64,000 nt of DNA from Aquila chrysaetos chrysaetos (GCF_900496995.4 NC_044029.1:17645977-17709976); one strand, 5' to 3'. Shown: positions 31,301 to 42,750, counted from the first letter of the stretch. The notes: generated by a model from the sequence alone, not told the origin. Numbers and translations: made by a program.

Positions 31301-34300
31301 AAGATCCACGTGACCTAGAGGATGGGGCTAACAGCAAGGGCTGAAATTAAGTAGTATGGAGTGAAAGATCATGCGGGTGGGGACTTAATAATGAAAGCTT
31401 CTGCTATAATCTGAGACTCTGTTAATTGTATGAGGGGGGTGTCACAGCACACAACTAATGTGTGACCAGGCGAGAATAAGGCCTCTTAATGTTTGCATAG
31501 GGTACCGGTGAGGAAATGAATTGACACTGGAGAGGTTCAGTAAAGATGGGGAGGGGATATGAAGATACCTACTCTGTAAGGCAAAACTAGATGATGATGG
31601 TGTGTTTAGTCCACAAAGTGATGGTGGAAGAGGGGCATTCAGTTCTTCGGTGGCCAAGTCAGAGGAGGATTAAGTGCCAGAAAAAAGAAATACTTCAGCT
31701 TAAAGAGGTTGCTGGTGCAAGAACAAATTGATATAAATTGACACAAATTAAATGATAGGACATAACGGGCACTGCAATCAGGTTCTGGCAAAGTCTCATA
31801 AGATGGGCAAGCACAAAAAAGAAGCTACTCTTAAGATCAAGCTTGATAAGTTTATAGAATGACTAATGGCATTATAGTCTTCGAGAGCAAAAACCGCTGG
31901 AGTTTCCAGAGTTGATCTTGCTTTGACTTGCCTGTAAAAAGTAGACGGGCACAGTTGTCTCAGCAGTCGCAGTACTATCTTTTATTCTCCTCAGTTTAAA
32001 GGAGAAGATTACCAGGAGATGATAGGTTAGGGCAATCCAAAGATTTTTTTACAGGAATGCTGTTCAAAATATGTGGCATTGAAGGGGAAAAGAAAGAAAA
32101 GAAAAAGAAAAATCCTAGAGAAGAGTTTATTCAGATTGTATGTTCAGTGTAAATTTATCTACGTATCTGTGTTCTCCCCTTACCTAATGTACTTTTCCTA
32201 ACACTGATGAATTTACTAGCAGCGTGAAATATACAGTTAGGCTGATCTGCCCTTTGGCTGATTAAAAAAAAGAAGTCTCCTTGAAAGAATGTGTTTACTG
32301 GTGGGTAAAAAATACCTGACTTTCTTTTCTCAGCCTTTCAGCTGCTTAATGGCAAAATATAGATGATGTGCTGTTCTTCTGTCAGTCTTGGTAAGTCAAT
32401 ACTACGAAGTGGTATGTTTTTCTTTGCATTGTACTAGAAGTTTGACAAAGGATCTTTGAAAGTTAAATTGGCTGAGGGGGCGTACTGGTGAAATTGATAC
32501 CTCCAGTGGAAAAAAGGTGGCAAGCTGTAGGAAATAGTTTAACAGGGCAGACCTTAAAAAATGAAGCCTGCTCGTGAAGTGGGCATGCAGTGGACTCACA
32601 TACGAGTGATCCACGTTAATCAAAGAACTGATCATACCTATGAAGATATTTTTATAATTGCAGTGAGAGGCTCTTGAGATTTCCAGGCAGTTACGATACA
32701 AGATAATACTTTTGGAATGGAAGGAATTTGGCTAGGCCTGGTATTTTGTTGCCTACTTGGACAAGAGAGCACAGACAGCACGTGAATGTTTTGCTCTAAC
32801 GGGGTGATTACAGGATGATGTCTCCTGCCTGTCATGGCTGTCTTTCTGGAGGAACAGAAGTTACTTAAAAGCTACCTGCATGTTGCTGTACCCTTCACCA
32901 AGATTTATTTGCTTGCAGGTTAGAATGGAAAATAACTTCAACTCTGCATGGTTTAGTATTAAAAAAAAAAAAAAAAAAAAAAAAAGGTGGGATGGAAACT
33001 GAAGAAGGTCCCACTCACTTAGGAGAACGAAGTAAGTATCTGCAGTTTTCACACTGATAGTCTCATCTAATCAGAGATGAAAATCAGCTTAGACTTCAGC
33101 GTACAAGGGTGGAGTGTGGCTGGAGAATAAGCATATGTGAAGAGACAGCAGTACAGGAAATCTTTGGAAATACCAGAAATGGTCTTTGGTGTGGGTTGTG
33201 ACTTGCTGTCTCAGAAATTCAGCTTCTTTCTCTAGCTTCATTAATTCATACCTGCTTTCTCCCAAAAGCTTATTGCTACTAATAAACTTGAATAAACACA
33301 GGGTGGAGAAGATTTCAGGCCATCTGGAGAAAAAGTCTTTTCTCATTTACATGTGTCACATAGGTAGGTCTGTTAGCTCTTTGTGTCTCCAAAGGCTCCT
33401 GTAAGACAACTGTGGGATATATATGCAGAATTTCCACAGTAAAAACTGCATCAAGTCAAATCTTCTAAGATCTTCACACAGAGCAAATGCAGAAATGCTC
33501 TTTGCCTCTGAACCCTTCCCCTTTGATGGCAGGGCTAAACAGACCTGAGATCTCACCTATGCGCACACCTCCTTGGTCCCAGACAATTCCCAGGCAGCAG
33601 TTAGCTCACTGGTATCAGGAATCTTGCTAGTAATGCGGGTTCTGCATCCCCAGCGCTTTCTGTCCTGCTCATAGGTTTGCTGTTCCATCTGCACCTTTGC
33701 TCCATGTGGCTGTATGCCGGATGGAAGGGCATGACTCAGTATATGACACCGTCTGATGTTTGGAAGGCACTGACAACCAAAACCAAACCTAAGCAGCCTG
33801 GAACTGGAAGATGCTTGTGTTTGAGGGGGTTGACAACACCTGTTGTGTTGGATGCTGTGAGTCTGGGAGCTGAGCTGCCCAAACACAGATGGCGGGTGGA
33901 GTGCTCCGAAACTCCTGTTGCAACATCCAGCTGGAGGGTGGCACAAAGGTGAGACCTTGTGTGCACCTGAAGCCCCTGGTGACCAGGGAGTGCCGTCTGC
34001 CACCAGAGTGGGGGAAATACTCTAAAGCAGAGAATAGTGCAGTTACAAGGCCCTCAGCAGGCTCTTTCCTCATTGACCTAATAGTCCGTTCCAACTTAGA
34101 CATCAGTGCATGTTATGAATTTGCCCGGGCTCTGCTGCGATATGGAGAGATACCTAGGACCCCAGAAGGGACCAGTCCGGCAGGCGATCTCTCAGCCTAC
34201 CCCCCGTGCAAACCGTCATCACTGAGTTAAAGAGAAAGCCTGGCCGCTTGACCTTTACATATTGGCTATAGCAGTGTTTTCTGGCATGGTTTTTGATCTC

Positions 34301-34465
34301 ACTGGGTCCAACTCTTGATCCATGCCCCATGGAGGATGCTGCTGCCTCTCCTTCACCACGCCATCACCTCAAGCAGAGCCAGGTTTGACTCTGAAACGAT
34401 GAACTGCTCTGGCCCTGCCTAACTCTGCGCAGTCACTCCGGTGTGTCTGCACTCAAATGTCCCGG
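28336..34465. other. AT-rich unique DNA with two A25 runs
   Basis: No gene recognised. Exact A25 tracts lie at 29,732-29,756 and 32,961-32,985. A 113-codon plus-strand frame at 33,889-34,230 has no recognisable domain and overlaps minus-strand frames. Confidence 0.4.
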
Positions 34466-35048
34466 TGTCGTGGTTTAACCCCAGCCAGCAACTAAGCACC
34501 ACGCAGCCTCTCACTCACACTCCCCCCGCCCCCCGCAGCGGGATGGGGGAGAAAATCGGGAAAAGAAGTAAAACTCGTGGGTTGAGATAAGAACAGTTTA
34601 ATAGAACAGAAAGGAAGAAACTAATAGTGATAATGATAACACTAATAAATTGACAACAGCAATAATGAAAGGATTGGAATGTACAAATGATGCGCAGTGC
34701 AATTGCTCACCACCTGCCGACCGGCACCCCGCTAGTCCCCGAGCAGCGATTCCCCGCCCCCACTCCCCAGTTCCTATACTAGATGGGACGTCCCACGGTA
34801 TGGAATACCCTGTTGGCCAGTTTGGGTCAGGTGCCCTGGCTGTGTCCTGTGCCAACTTCTTGTGCCCCCCCAGCTTTCTCGCTGGCTGGGCATGAGAAGC
34901 TGAAAAATCCTTGACATTAGTCTAAACACTACTTAGCAACAACTGAAAACATCGGTGTTATCAACATTCTTCACATACTGAACTCAAAACATAGCACCTA
35001 GCAGCTACTAGGAAGACAGTTAACTTTATCCCAGCTGCAACTAGGACA
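34466..35048 (-). mobile_element. Solo LTR, family A copy 1, minus orientation
   Basis: 583 bp from TGTCGTGGTTTAACCCCAGC to CTGCAACTAGGACA. CCCGG flanks both sides (34461-34465 and 35049-35053), a 5-bp target duplication. Orientation comes from the 3'-terminal module GGGGTTAAACCACGACA read on the minus strand. It shares nearly its whole length with the LTR at 51,872. Confidence 0.85.
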
Positions 35049-37308
35049 CCCGGGAGGGCTTATTTGGCTGGGGTTTGTGCTGCAGGTACCTGTGATGGAC
35101 GCAAGCCATGGAAGGGTGTCTTGTAGGAGCCCGGAGACCTCAGGGCGGCCGCTCAGGCTAGCCTGGCCAGTTCCCCAGGCTGATGGAGAGGCACCAGTCT
35201 TTTAAGAGCACCATCCACTGGCTAATGGGAGCAAAATGAGGCAGGGATTTGTTAGAGTCCCTCTGTTCACAACACTGAGTGCTGGAGCCACCTTAATCAA
35301 CAGGTGAAGATTGGAGAGCAGGGGGAGAAAGCTGGAGTGACACTGGGTATGGGTCTTAAGTAAAGCCAAACTTAAACTGACAACCTTAAGACTTGTCAGA
35401 AGAATGAAATTTCATGAAAAGTCTTTTCTGGCTTCAAAAAGTCCATTATAGTTTAGTTGACATTATCTTGCGAGGAAGCTGTGAGTCTCAGTTCTGGTCA
35501 TGTTTTGCATCCTTTTGTGGGCTTTCGTAGCTTGATTGGTCTTGTCTCTAGAAAACAGCATTTTTAAAGAAAGCAAAGAATTGGCAAGGTTTCCGTGTGC
35601 ACTTATAATATGCTCTCCTCCCTATGGGCCCATCAGTGCTGTTCCTCATGATTATTCTAGCTGCAAAAAATAAAAGGTCATGGGTGGTAATTCCTCTCCT
35701 TGATAACTCTTCTCTTTTTTCAGCTGTAGTTTAATATTGTGAGAACCCCAAAGAGCCGTTTGTGCTCTTGACTAACTGCATACCGGCTGGGTCACAGAAA
35801 TGTTGAGAGCTATGCCAGTATGAATCTGAGGCAGAAGAAAGCAGGATTTTTATTCTAGGCGATATCTGTATGCAGTTCCAAATGTCAGAGGATTCCTTTG
35901 CACAGATTGTTAAATTTCATTTGATTTGCTATTAACTTTGCTCTGGGCTTCCAAAGTTGCTAGTGCATTTCCTTTTATAGGTGGAATAATCTTACTTTTT
36001 TCTTCCTGTACATGTTAATGCAAATGGGAAAAATGACATTGTGTTTAGGACCTGGAAGACGGTCCAATATAAAACAGAATTTGTAAGGATGACTGCGATC
36101 CTGTATTCCTATGTACTGTTAACGGCTGGTGCTTGAATGTTGGGCAATCATACGATTGATTTATTATGCAGGACAAGACAATGTTTGCAGGTGCCTGTGG
36201 TGTGCCCTCCTGACTCTGAAAGTCAAACTGAACCAGACAGACAGGCAAACATGCAAAGTAATATATTTGGTGGCATTAAAAAAGGTATTATATATCTATG
36301 TGTCTGTCCAGCTGCTGTTACTGTGAACAGTCTTCTCTCCCTCATATGCATGAGAACTGCTGTTATCATTAATCTTACTGTAACATTTAAATTTGAATGG
36401 TTTTTCTTTCTCTCTTTTTTCTCCTTTCAGTTGCAAATGAGACAGGTGACAAAAATGCACCACCACTTTCACCATAGTAGCCTTTTTTATTTTAGCTGGT
36501 TGGTTTCTGTAGCTACTGTAGCAATGAACACATTTAATAAGTCGTTTAATCTCACATTATGTCCACCTTGTTCTTAGAGTTCATTTACAGTACTAAACTG
36601 AGGAACCATAGTACTCAGTTGGAAAAGTCCCTTAGAGAAATTCAGTCTTACTGAACAGAGTTGATGCAAATTTGAAAGAATGGAAGGCTTTGTGGTCTTA
36701 CTACTGTTTCAAGCACAGAAGGTTCTAACAATTTAAGTGTCACAAAGCCAGCTGAAGTTGACTACGGTGGCTACAAAGAGATTTGGGTCAAGCCTTAGTG
36801 TACGAAACAATGTAATTAAACCATACGGATAGCTCCTCCATCACCTTTTGCTTCACACAGCAAGGTTAGGAACGAAAGGTACGGCTTGGGATGTGGGGTC
36901 GTTTACCCGGTGTGTGAAACGCCAATATACACACAGAGCAGAGGTATTTTACTCCAATTCATGTTTGTGCAAAGTTGGGGGCTAGGTGGTAATCCACAAA
37001 GCTAGCACACCTCATGCCTAAACGGGCAAGCACTTTGTACAGTTCAGTTATACATATTCGATTTCCAAAGTTCTTCCCCCAAACTATTACTGGGAGTCGC
37101 TTATCTCGCACAGTTTCTATTGGGTTAAAGTTTCCCCGCTTCGAATTAAAGGTATTAAAGAAATTAAAGTGTTCTTTTGTTCTACAGCACATGCTCAAGG
37201 GGGGGTGGGGGGGTGAGTAAGTCTCTTGGTGTGGAATTGAGTCGGTGGTCTGATCTCCCCCTGCCGCCTTTACCTTTCCTCCGGTTATCAAAGATTTTTG
37301 CTGACTTC
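35049..37308. other. No firm feature left of the provirus
   Basis: AT-rich. A 110-codon minus-strand frame (36,959-37,291) abuts the provirus and is not recognised. It could be residue of an older element into which the provirus inserted. Confidence 0.35.
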
Positions 37309-37313
37309 GTGCC
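37309..37313. repeat. Target-site duplication, left copy (GTGCC)
   Basis: GTGCC directly before the LTR, repeated after the other LTR at 43288-43292. Flanking bases differ, so the duplication is exactly 5 bp. Confidence 0.9.
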
Positions 37314-37850
37314 TGTTATAAATTGAGTCTATTAACCGTAATGATCAATTGAAATTTTTATTAATTATAGTAAGCAGGATATGAGCAAAAGCAGCGCTGG
37401 GCGACAGGGGAGTCTCCGCTCCGCCAACTGCCGCGCTAAGCAGTTTAAACAGTCCCTTTTTTATACATCTTTACTTCCGTGTTCATGAAGTAATGGAGAT
37501 ACTCTGCGCATGTTTCAGTTGTTGTTAGGGGGGTCGTTTTCTGTCTCCTGATGGTCGTTGAGGCTGAAGATTGAAGTCTTCCTCAGTTATTTTCGGATGA
37601 CCTTTATTTTGCTGTGTTGTAGTTTTCAGAGTTGTTTTTCAAGAGTCTTCGGCAAACAGTCTTGTGATTTATCGTTTACTTCAAGGTGTATGTTCAGTTT
37701 TAGTTTCTGTTTCCTGTCAGCTTTAGTCTCTGTTTCCTGTCAGCTTTAGTCTCTGTTTCCTGTTAAGCAAAGCACTTCAAGAGATAGCTTATGCAAGCAC
37801 CTTTTTTGTGAATTATATGGTTGTTTGAGAAACAAATATGACCTTTAACA
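37314..37850 (-). repeat. 3' LTR of the provirus
   Basis: 537 bp, collinear with 42751-43287 without indels. The U3 tandem units lie at 37702-37724, 37725-37747 and 37748-37762 (third partial). Confidence 0.95.
37357..37362 (-). terminator. Polyadenylation signal in the 3' LTR
   Basis: AATAAA on the minus strand within AATTAATAAAAATTTC, placed about 95 bp after the TATA box. The same signal in the 5' LTR is at 42794-42799. Confidence 0.65.
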
Positions 37851-37864
37851 ATTCCCCCCTTTTT
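37851..37864 (-). promoter_or_regulatory. Polypurine tract
   Basis: The minus strand reads AAAAGGGGGGAAT immediately before the 3' LTR, the plus-strand primer site for reverse transcription. Confidence 0.85.
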
Positions 37865-37921
37865 CTATTTATCATTTGTTTATCAAACATTACATTTTAT
37901 AGAATTTTGACTATTTTCATC

Positions 37922-38588
37922 TTATCCTACATAGTTTTCGCTTTTTTCATCACTTATAGTTTCAATTGAAATATAATTAGTTTTTAATAATAGTAGTTTA
38001 GTTGTATCAAAGCGATCTTGAATTGTTTTCAACAGATATTTAATAATACATGGTCCAAAGGTTAGTCCTAACATTAACATTATTATAGGACCTGTTAAAA
38101 TAGAAAGTAAGGTGGTTAATCAAGGGGAAACATTAAACCAATTTTCGTACCATGACCTGGATAATTACAATAACTTCTGTCAGGGTTACTTGGGCCTGAA
38201 GCTTTGCTAGATTTGGGGTAAAAACAGGGGAGTCCTGTTCTATAGGTATCAGGGAATATAGATGTACGGAGAAATTCCACTTCCCTGGACTGATCTGAGT
38301 TTGAATTAGTTTTGACTCTGGTAAATTATATAATTTCCAAGCCATAGGTTCATGAGGATTTCCATTTGCTTGGGTTATTATCAATAACAAAGTTAACGGT
38401 ATACCAGAAAAAAAGGTGTTTGTCAATTTTGCCAATCCAAATATAATTTTACCAGTCCTGGGGAAGTTTGGCCATTGCTGCTTTTGCATCCCATTGTTCT
38501 GGTTCTTTTCTCCAGTTTGTTCCTCCTCTGCCTCGCCCGTCGACTCGGTTGCTTCGAGCCACGAGGTGTACCATCTTCTCGGCAGCAA
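37922..38588 (-). pseudogene. env: Provirus env: SU start joined to TM end
   Basis: The minus-strand frame from 38588 has a leader with an internal Met (MQKQQWPNFP), a hydrophobic signal segment (NTFFSGIPLTLLLIIT) and the start of surface protein (NPHEPMAWKLYN). It closes at 38133. In another frame the transmembrane-protein end follows: WYENWFNVSP, a TGA at 38120, LTTLLSILTGPIIMLMLG, FGPCI and a tail ending at TAA 37922. The central SU, the furin site, the fusion peptide and the CX6CC region are absent. It is an internal deletion with a frameshift, and no functional envelope is possible. Confidence 0.85.
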
Positions 38589-38644
38589 GGGAATTCTTCA
38601 GGAGAACAGCTGCTTTGGGCTTTCTGCCTATTTATATAGACTTC

Positions 38645-39220
38645 TTACTTTGCAGCTTTAACTAATGGGGCAAAGCAAGACACGGTTAATACTTCCCTTC
38701 TACACTTTATAGCCAAGTTTTCAGTTACAAAGAGGACTGGTTCAGTGGAGTGGTAACAATAATATTGAGGGTTTATTCCTTTGGCAAAAATTTCTCACCA
38801 CTCATGGGATTCTCGAATAATTTCTTGTTTAGATTCTAATTGTTTTAATTTCTACTCAGTAAGAGTTCTTTGGATTTTCCCACACTGTGTGTAAACTCCT
38901 ATCGGAGGGTATCCACATTCACAGTGTGTCCACTATTTATCCTGGTATACCTTACACCTAAAACATACAAATGGGTAACATTCACACTGTTGATTGTTGC
39001 ACCTCAATCGTATATTATGTATATATGTATTGTCTTTTTCTGTATACCTTCTATATTCTATATTAAGTTGCATGAGTAATCAACAATTTCTATGACCACA
39101 CTTAGTATGTTTTCACATATAATACACCAACAATGAAATTCCTATAGTAATTAAAAAAAATATTATATACTTCACACCAAAAGGTAACACTGAAATATAT
39201 TCTATTAGAGTCTCTGTCAT
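38645..39220 (-). pseudogene. Unusual membrane-anchored Cys-rich frame between pol and env
   Basis: It stays in the pol frame. An ATG at 39220 opens MTETLIEYISVLPFG, then an 18-residue hydrophobic segment (KYIIFFLITIGISLLVYY). After a TGA at 39113 the same frame continues with about 13 Cys, ten of them within about 75 codons (including CNNQQCEC, VCFRC and HCECG), then a charged helix-like stretch (KLKQLESKQEIIRESHEW). It ends at TAA 38645. Internal stops are TGA 39113, TGA 39080, TAG 38933, TAG 38852 and TGA 38795; there is no frameshift. It does not resemble RNase H, integrase or the expected env start. It could be a decayed accessory gene or another domain joined by the pol deletion. Confidence 0.45.
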
Positions 39221-40933
39221 TAACTTGGGTGACTTTAGAAGTATTCCTTCATATTTTAAAAGTCTATTATCTGTTAACCACTTTTCAGCTTTTTGTTGTA
39301 ATATTCCTCGTATATTATGAGGTGCATATAAGATGATTTCCCCGTTAAAAGTTACCCGATTTGTCTCTTCTAATAATAAAGCAGCAGCGACAATTATCTG
39401 TAAACATGTTGGCCAGCCCCTACTGACTGGATTTAATATTTTTGAAAGATACCCCACGGGTTTCTTCTGACCGGCCCATTTTTGAGTTAATACTCTAAAA
39501 GCAGTTTCTTCATGTACATTTACAAACAAATGAAAAGGTCTTTTCAAATCAGGTAGACTTAGTACTGGGGTTTGGCTCAATTCAAGTTTCAATTTCTCAA
39601 ATTGTTCTTCTTCTCCCTGTGTCCACTTAGGGACTTTATCTTGAACTAATTGATTATATAAAAATTTGACTTTATAACTATAATTTTCTATCCACTGTCT
39701 ACAGTATCTAAATAGGCCTAATACCTGTCTAATTTGTTTTTTGGTCCTGGGCATATTTAACTCCAAGATCCCTTTAATTCGTTCTGGGTCCAATATCTTT
39801 TTTCTTTTGAACAAATAATGCCCTAGGTATTTGACCTTTTCTTCTACAAACTGCAGTTTGTCCTTTGAAACTTTTAGGCCTTTTTCTGTCAAAAAGTTTA
39901 ATAATTTCACACTATCTTTTAATACTTTGTCTCTTGATTCCCTAGCTATTAATAAATCATCTACATATTGAAGCAAAATATTCTCGGGTTGTATGTGAAA
40001 GTCTTCTAATAATTTTTCCAAAGCTTGTCCAAATAAATTGGGAGATTCTGTGAACCCCTGAGGTAACACAGTCTATCTCAATTGTTGCTTTCTATTTGTT
40101 TTAGGATCTTCCCATTCAAATGCAAAATAATCCCTACTTTGTTCAGCTAGGGGACAAGCCCAAAATGTATCTTTTAAATCTATAACACTATACCATGATT
40201 TTTGTGGTCCTAGTTTATTGAGTAGGGTATACGGGTTAGCTACTACTGGAAAGCGTGTAATTGTTCTTTTATTAATTTCTCTTAAATCATGTACTAATCG
40301 GTACTTTCCATTGGGTTTCTTCACCGGTAAAATAGGAGTATTAAAAGGGGACATGCAGGGTTCTAATATTCCCTGTGCTATTAATCTGTTAATTTCTGGT
40401 TTTAATCCCTTTCTTCCTTCGAGTAATAAAGGATATTGTTTAATCCTGACTGGGATATTCGGGTTCTTAATCTGTATCTCGAAGGGAATCATATCAAGTT
40501 TACTTATGGTGTTCGGTGTATACCACACATCAGGATTTATCATTTTTTCATCTGTAGTATTTAAAGGATATACTGACACTCTTAATTTCTTATCTTCTAT
40601 TTTGATTTCCAATTTTAACTCTATAATTAAATCTCGTCCCAATAAATTATATTCTGCTTCAGGGACGAGAAGGAGTTCACCTATTCCATATATATTATTT
40701 GTTTCAAATAATACGTCTTTAATTTTATTTATTTCAAACGGTTCTCCCTTAGCTCCAATGACTTGGACCTTTTCAGGAGACAATTTACAACCCATAGGTA
40801 ATTGTCTAATTGTTGATTTTTCAGCTCCAGTATCTATTAAAAAGGTGAACTCCTGCTTTTGGGGACCTATTTTCAATTTTATCAAGGGCTCTGGGTGACT
40901 CCGATCCCCTAAAAGGTAGAGCCCCTGACTATC
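39221..40933 (-). pseudogene. pol: Provirus pro-pol: protease and truncated reverse transcriptase
   Basis: In the same frame as the gag C-terminus, after TAG codons at 40970 and 40934. Protease has LIDTGA (Asp codon 40832-40834) and NLLGRDLI. Reverse transcriptase follows with KPNGKYRLVHDLREIN, motif A (VIDLKDTF), motif B (LPQGFTESPN) and catalytic YVDD at 39956-39967. One TAG at 40073 interrupts RT just before motif B, at a site where Trp would fit. Fingers, palm, thumb and part of the connection subdomain are present. RNase H and all of integrase are missing, so about 2 kb is deleted near 39,220. Confidence 0.9.
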
Positions 40934-40969
40934 CTATTCTGATTTTACAATCTCTTCATCTCTGATCCT

Positions 40970-42349
40970 CTATTTACAATTCTTTTTTATATGTCCTTTC
41001 TTTCCGCAATAAAAACAACATCCTTGTTCTTTTCTTATAGTTATCTCAGCGTCTGTTCCCTTTGATCTATAGTCTCGGGACGCCACCTTTTGTCCTTCTC
41101 TCACTGCTGTAACCATCATTTTTATCTGTCTTCTATGGCTTTCTTCTTCTCGCCTTACATATACTTTCTGAGCTTCTCGTAATAATTCATCTAATCCCCT
41201 GTCCTGCCAATTTTCTAACTTTTCGATTTTCTTTTTTATAACTTCTCAGGATTTTGTCACAAATTGTGTTTTTAGAAGGGCTTGTCCTAAGGGTGTGTCA
41301 GGATCTAGCCCTGAGTATAACTGGAGTGCTTTTCTTAAGCGCTCCAGCCAGTCAGTTGGACTCTCATTTTTTTTTTCTGTCTTTCATTAAAGGCCTTATT
41401 GATGTTTTGACCACGAGGGACAGCTTCTCGGATACCCTGAATCACTATAGTTCTTAAGTCCTGCATATGGACTCTATGATTTGGATCTTGATTACTCCAA
41501 TTAGGTCTTTGAAGTGGCCATTTAGTATCAGCTTGAGGTCCTTGGGCATGTTGTATATCCCAGAGCCTCATTCCTGCACGCCGGATCATCTCTCGTTCTT
41601 CGGTTGTAAATAAACGAGTAAGTATTGACTGCATTTCGTCCCAGGTGTATATATTAGGACCTAGAAACTGGTCTAATCTCTCGGCCACTCCTATGGGGTC
41701 TTCTATTAGATTCCCCATCTCCTCTTTTTTAAAATCTCTAAGATCAGCCGAATTTAAGGGAACCGATATAAACCCTATTTCAGGTTGGGCTCCCCCCATA
41801 GGTATTTCCCTTAAAGGGTATATTTGAGTAGTTCCTTTTTGACTACGAGTTCTGGGCCTTGAAGGGGGAGAACCTGGGTTCGGTTCTGATGGCAAAGCAG
41901 GTGCCTGGGGTATCGCTGGCGCCTGTATGGGTGGTGGGGCATATGGAGGTGGGACTAAGAGGCTCTCTTCCAATTCCTCTTTTCGTTTTTCACGTTTCTC
42001 TTTCGTCTCACTAACTGGATAGAGAGACATTGTGTCTTGTGGACATTGTATCCATATTTTTGCATAGTCACTCTCTTCTGGGTTGAATGGTGTTTTAGTA
42101 TTAACCCAGAGATTTAGTTGCTGCCTTACCCAATCTTCCTCTGACCCATATACTGGCCAATATACAGATTTAGAAATCTGTTTCCCTCCCCAAACTTTTG
42201 TACAATAACTGATCATTTTATGTTTCTTTTTCCCAGACGTTCCAGGAAAGTTTTTTCCAGTTACTCAGAATATGTCCTAAGGGCGTATCCTTAGGTACCT
42301 TGGGTAACCCACCCATGGGAATCGAAGGCTTACTATTCTTTGAACCCAT
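40970..42349 (-). pseudogene. gag: Provirus gag (frameshifted)
   Basis: Matrix starts at ATG 42349 (MGSKNSKPSIP, then GLPKVPKDTPLGHILSNWKK). That frame ends at 42218, and the next gag frame begins one base later (42216-41335), so a frameshift lies near 42217. The second block carries a proline-rich segment with the PPPY late motif, then capsid with IPMGG, IYTWDEMQSILTRLF and KWPLQRPNWS. Coding leaves this frame at an A10 run (41367-41376) and continues in a third frame with the major-homology-like ESPTDWLERL. It then has a TGA at 41246, a basic linker, one CCHC zinc knuckle (40976-41020) and a TAG at 40970. It would encode the virion structural polyprotein if intact. Confidence 0.85.
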
Positions 42350-42727
42350 CTTCTGGAATACCTTCTTTCACACACACACACGTTCCCCTTGTTCCTGGCC
42401 CAGTCCCTTGCGGGAGTTGGGAAACGCAGTACTTAAGGGTCCACACTCACTTGATTCAGTATATCGAACCTCTCAATTAGCGTATTCCAGGAAAACCCGA
42501 CCCCGACCGAACGGTATCCCGCGTTATACTCACGCGTCCCTACGCCTCCTGCGTCTTCGTCCGGACTTTCATGCACAAAATTTATGGGATCTTACCGGTT
42601 CCTTTTTGCTCGATATCCTTTAATTTAGGTTCATCGGTAAGGATTTTAGTAAAAAGAAACAGCCTCCTCAGAGCCGCAAAAATCTTGCGGGGCGCCCCCC
42701 TGAAGGACTGTATCCCAACTCTTCCTT

Positions 42728-42745
42728 ATCCGAGTCACGGCACCA
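42728..42745 (-). promoter_or_regulatory. Primer-binding site, tRNA-His
   Basis: The minus strand reads TGGTGCCGTGACTCGGAT, a perfect 18-nt complement of the tRNA-His 3' end, as used by HERV-H-type class I elements. It starts 5 nt (ATTTA) after the LTR end, longer than the 2-3 nt typical of gammaretroviruses. Confidence 0.9.
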
Positions 42746-42750
42746 TAAAT

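Noticed and set aside
37558-37749. 63-codon frame identical in both LTRs (also 42995-43186)
   Set aside because: It is antisense within the LTR and identical only because the LTRs are. Nothing suggests translation.
40218-40898. 226-codon plus-strand frame
   Set aside because: It is the antisense shadow of the protease and RT coding of the provirus.
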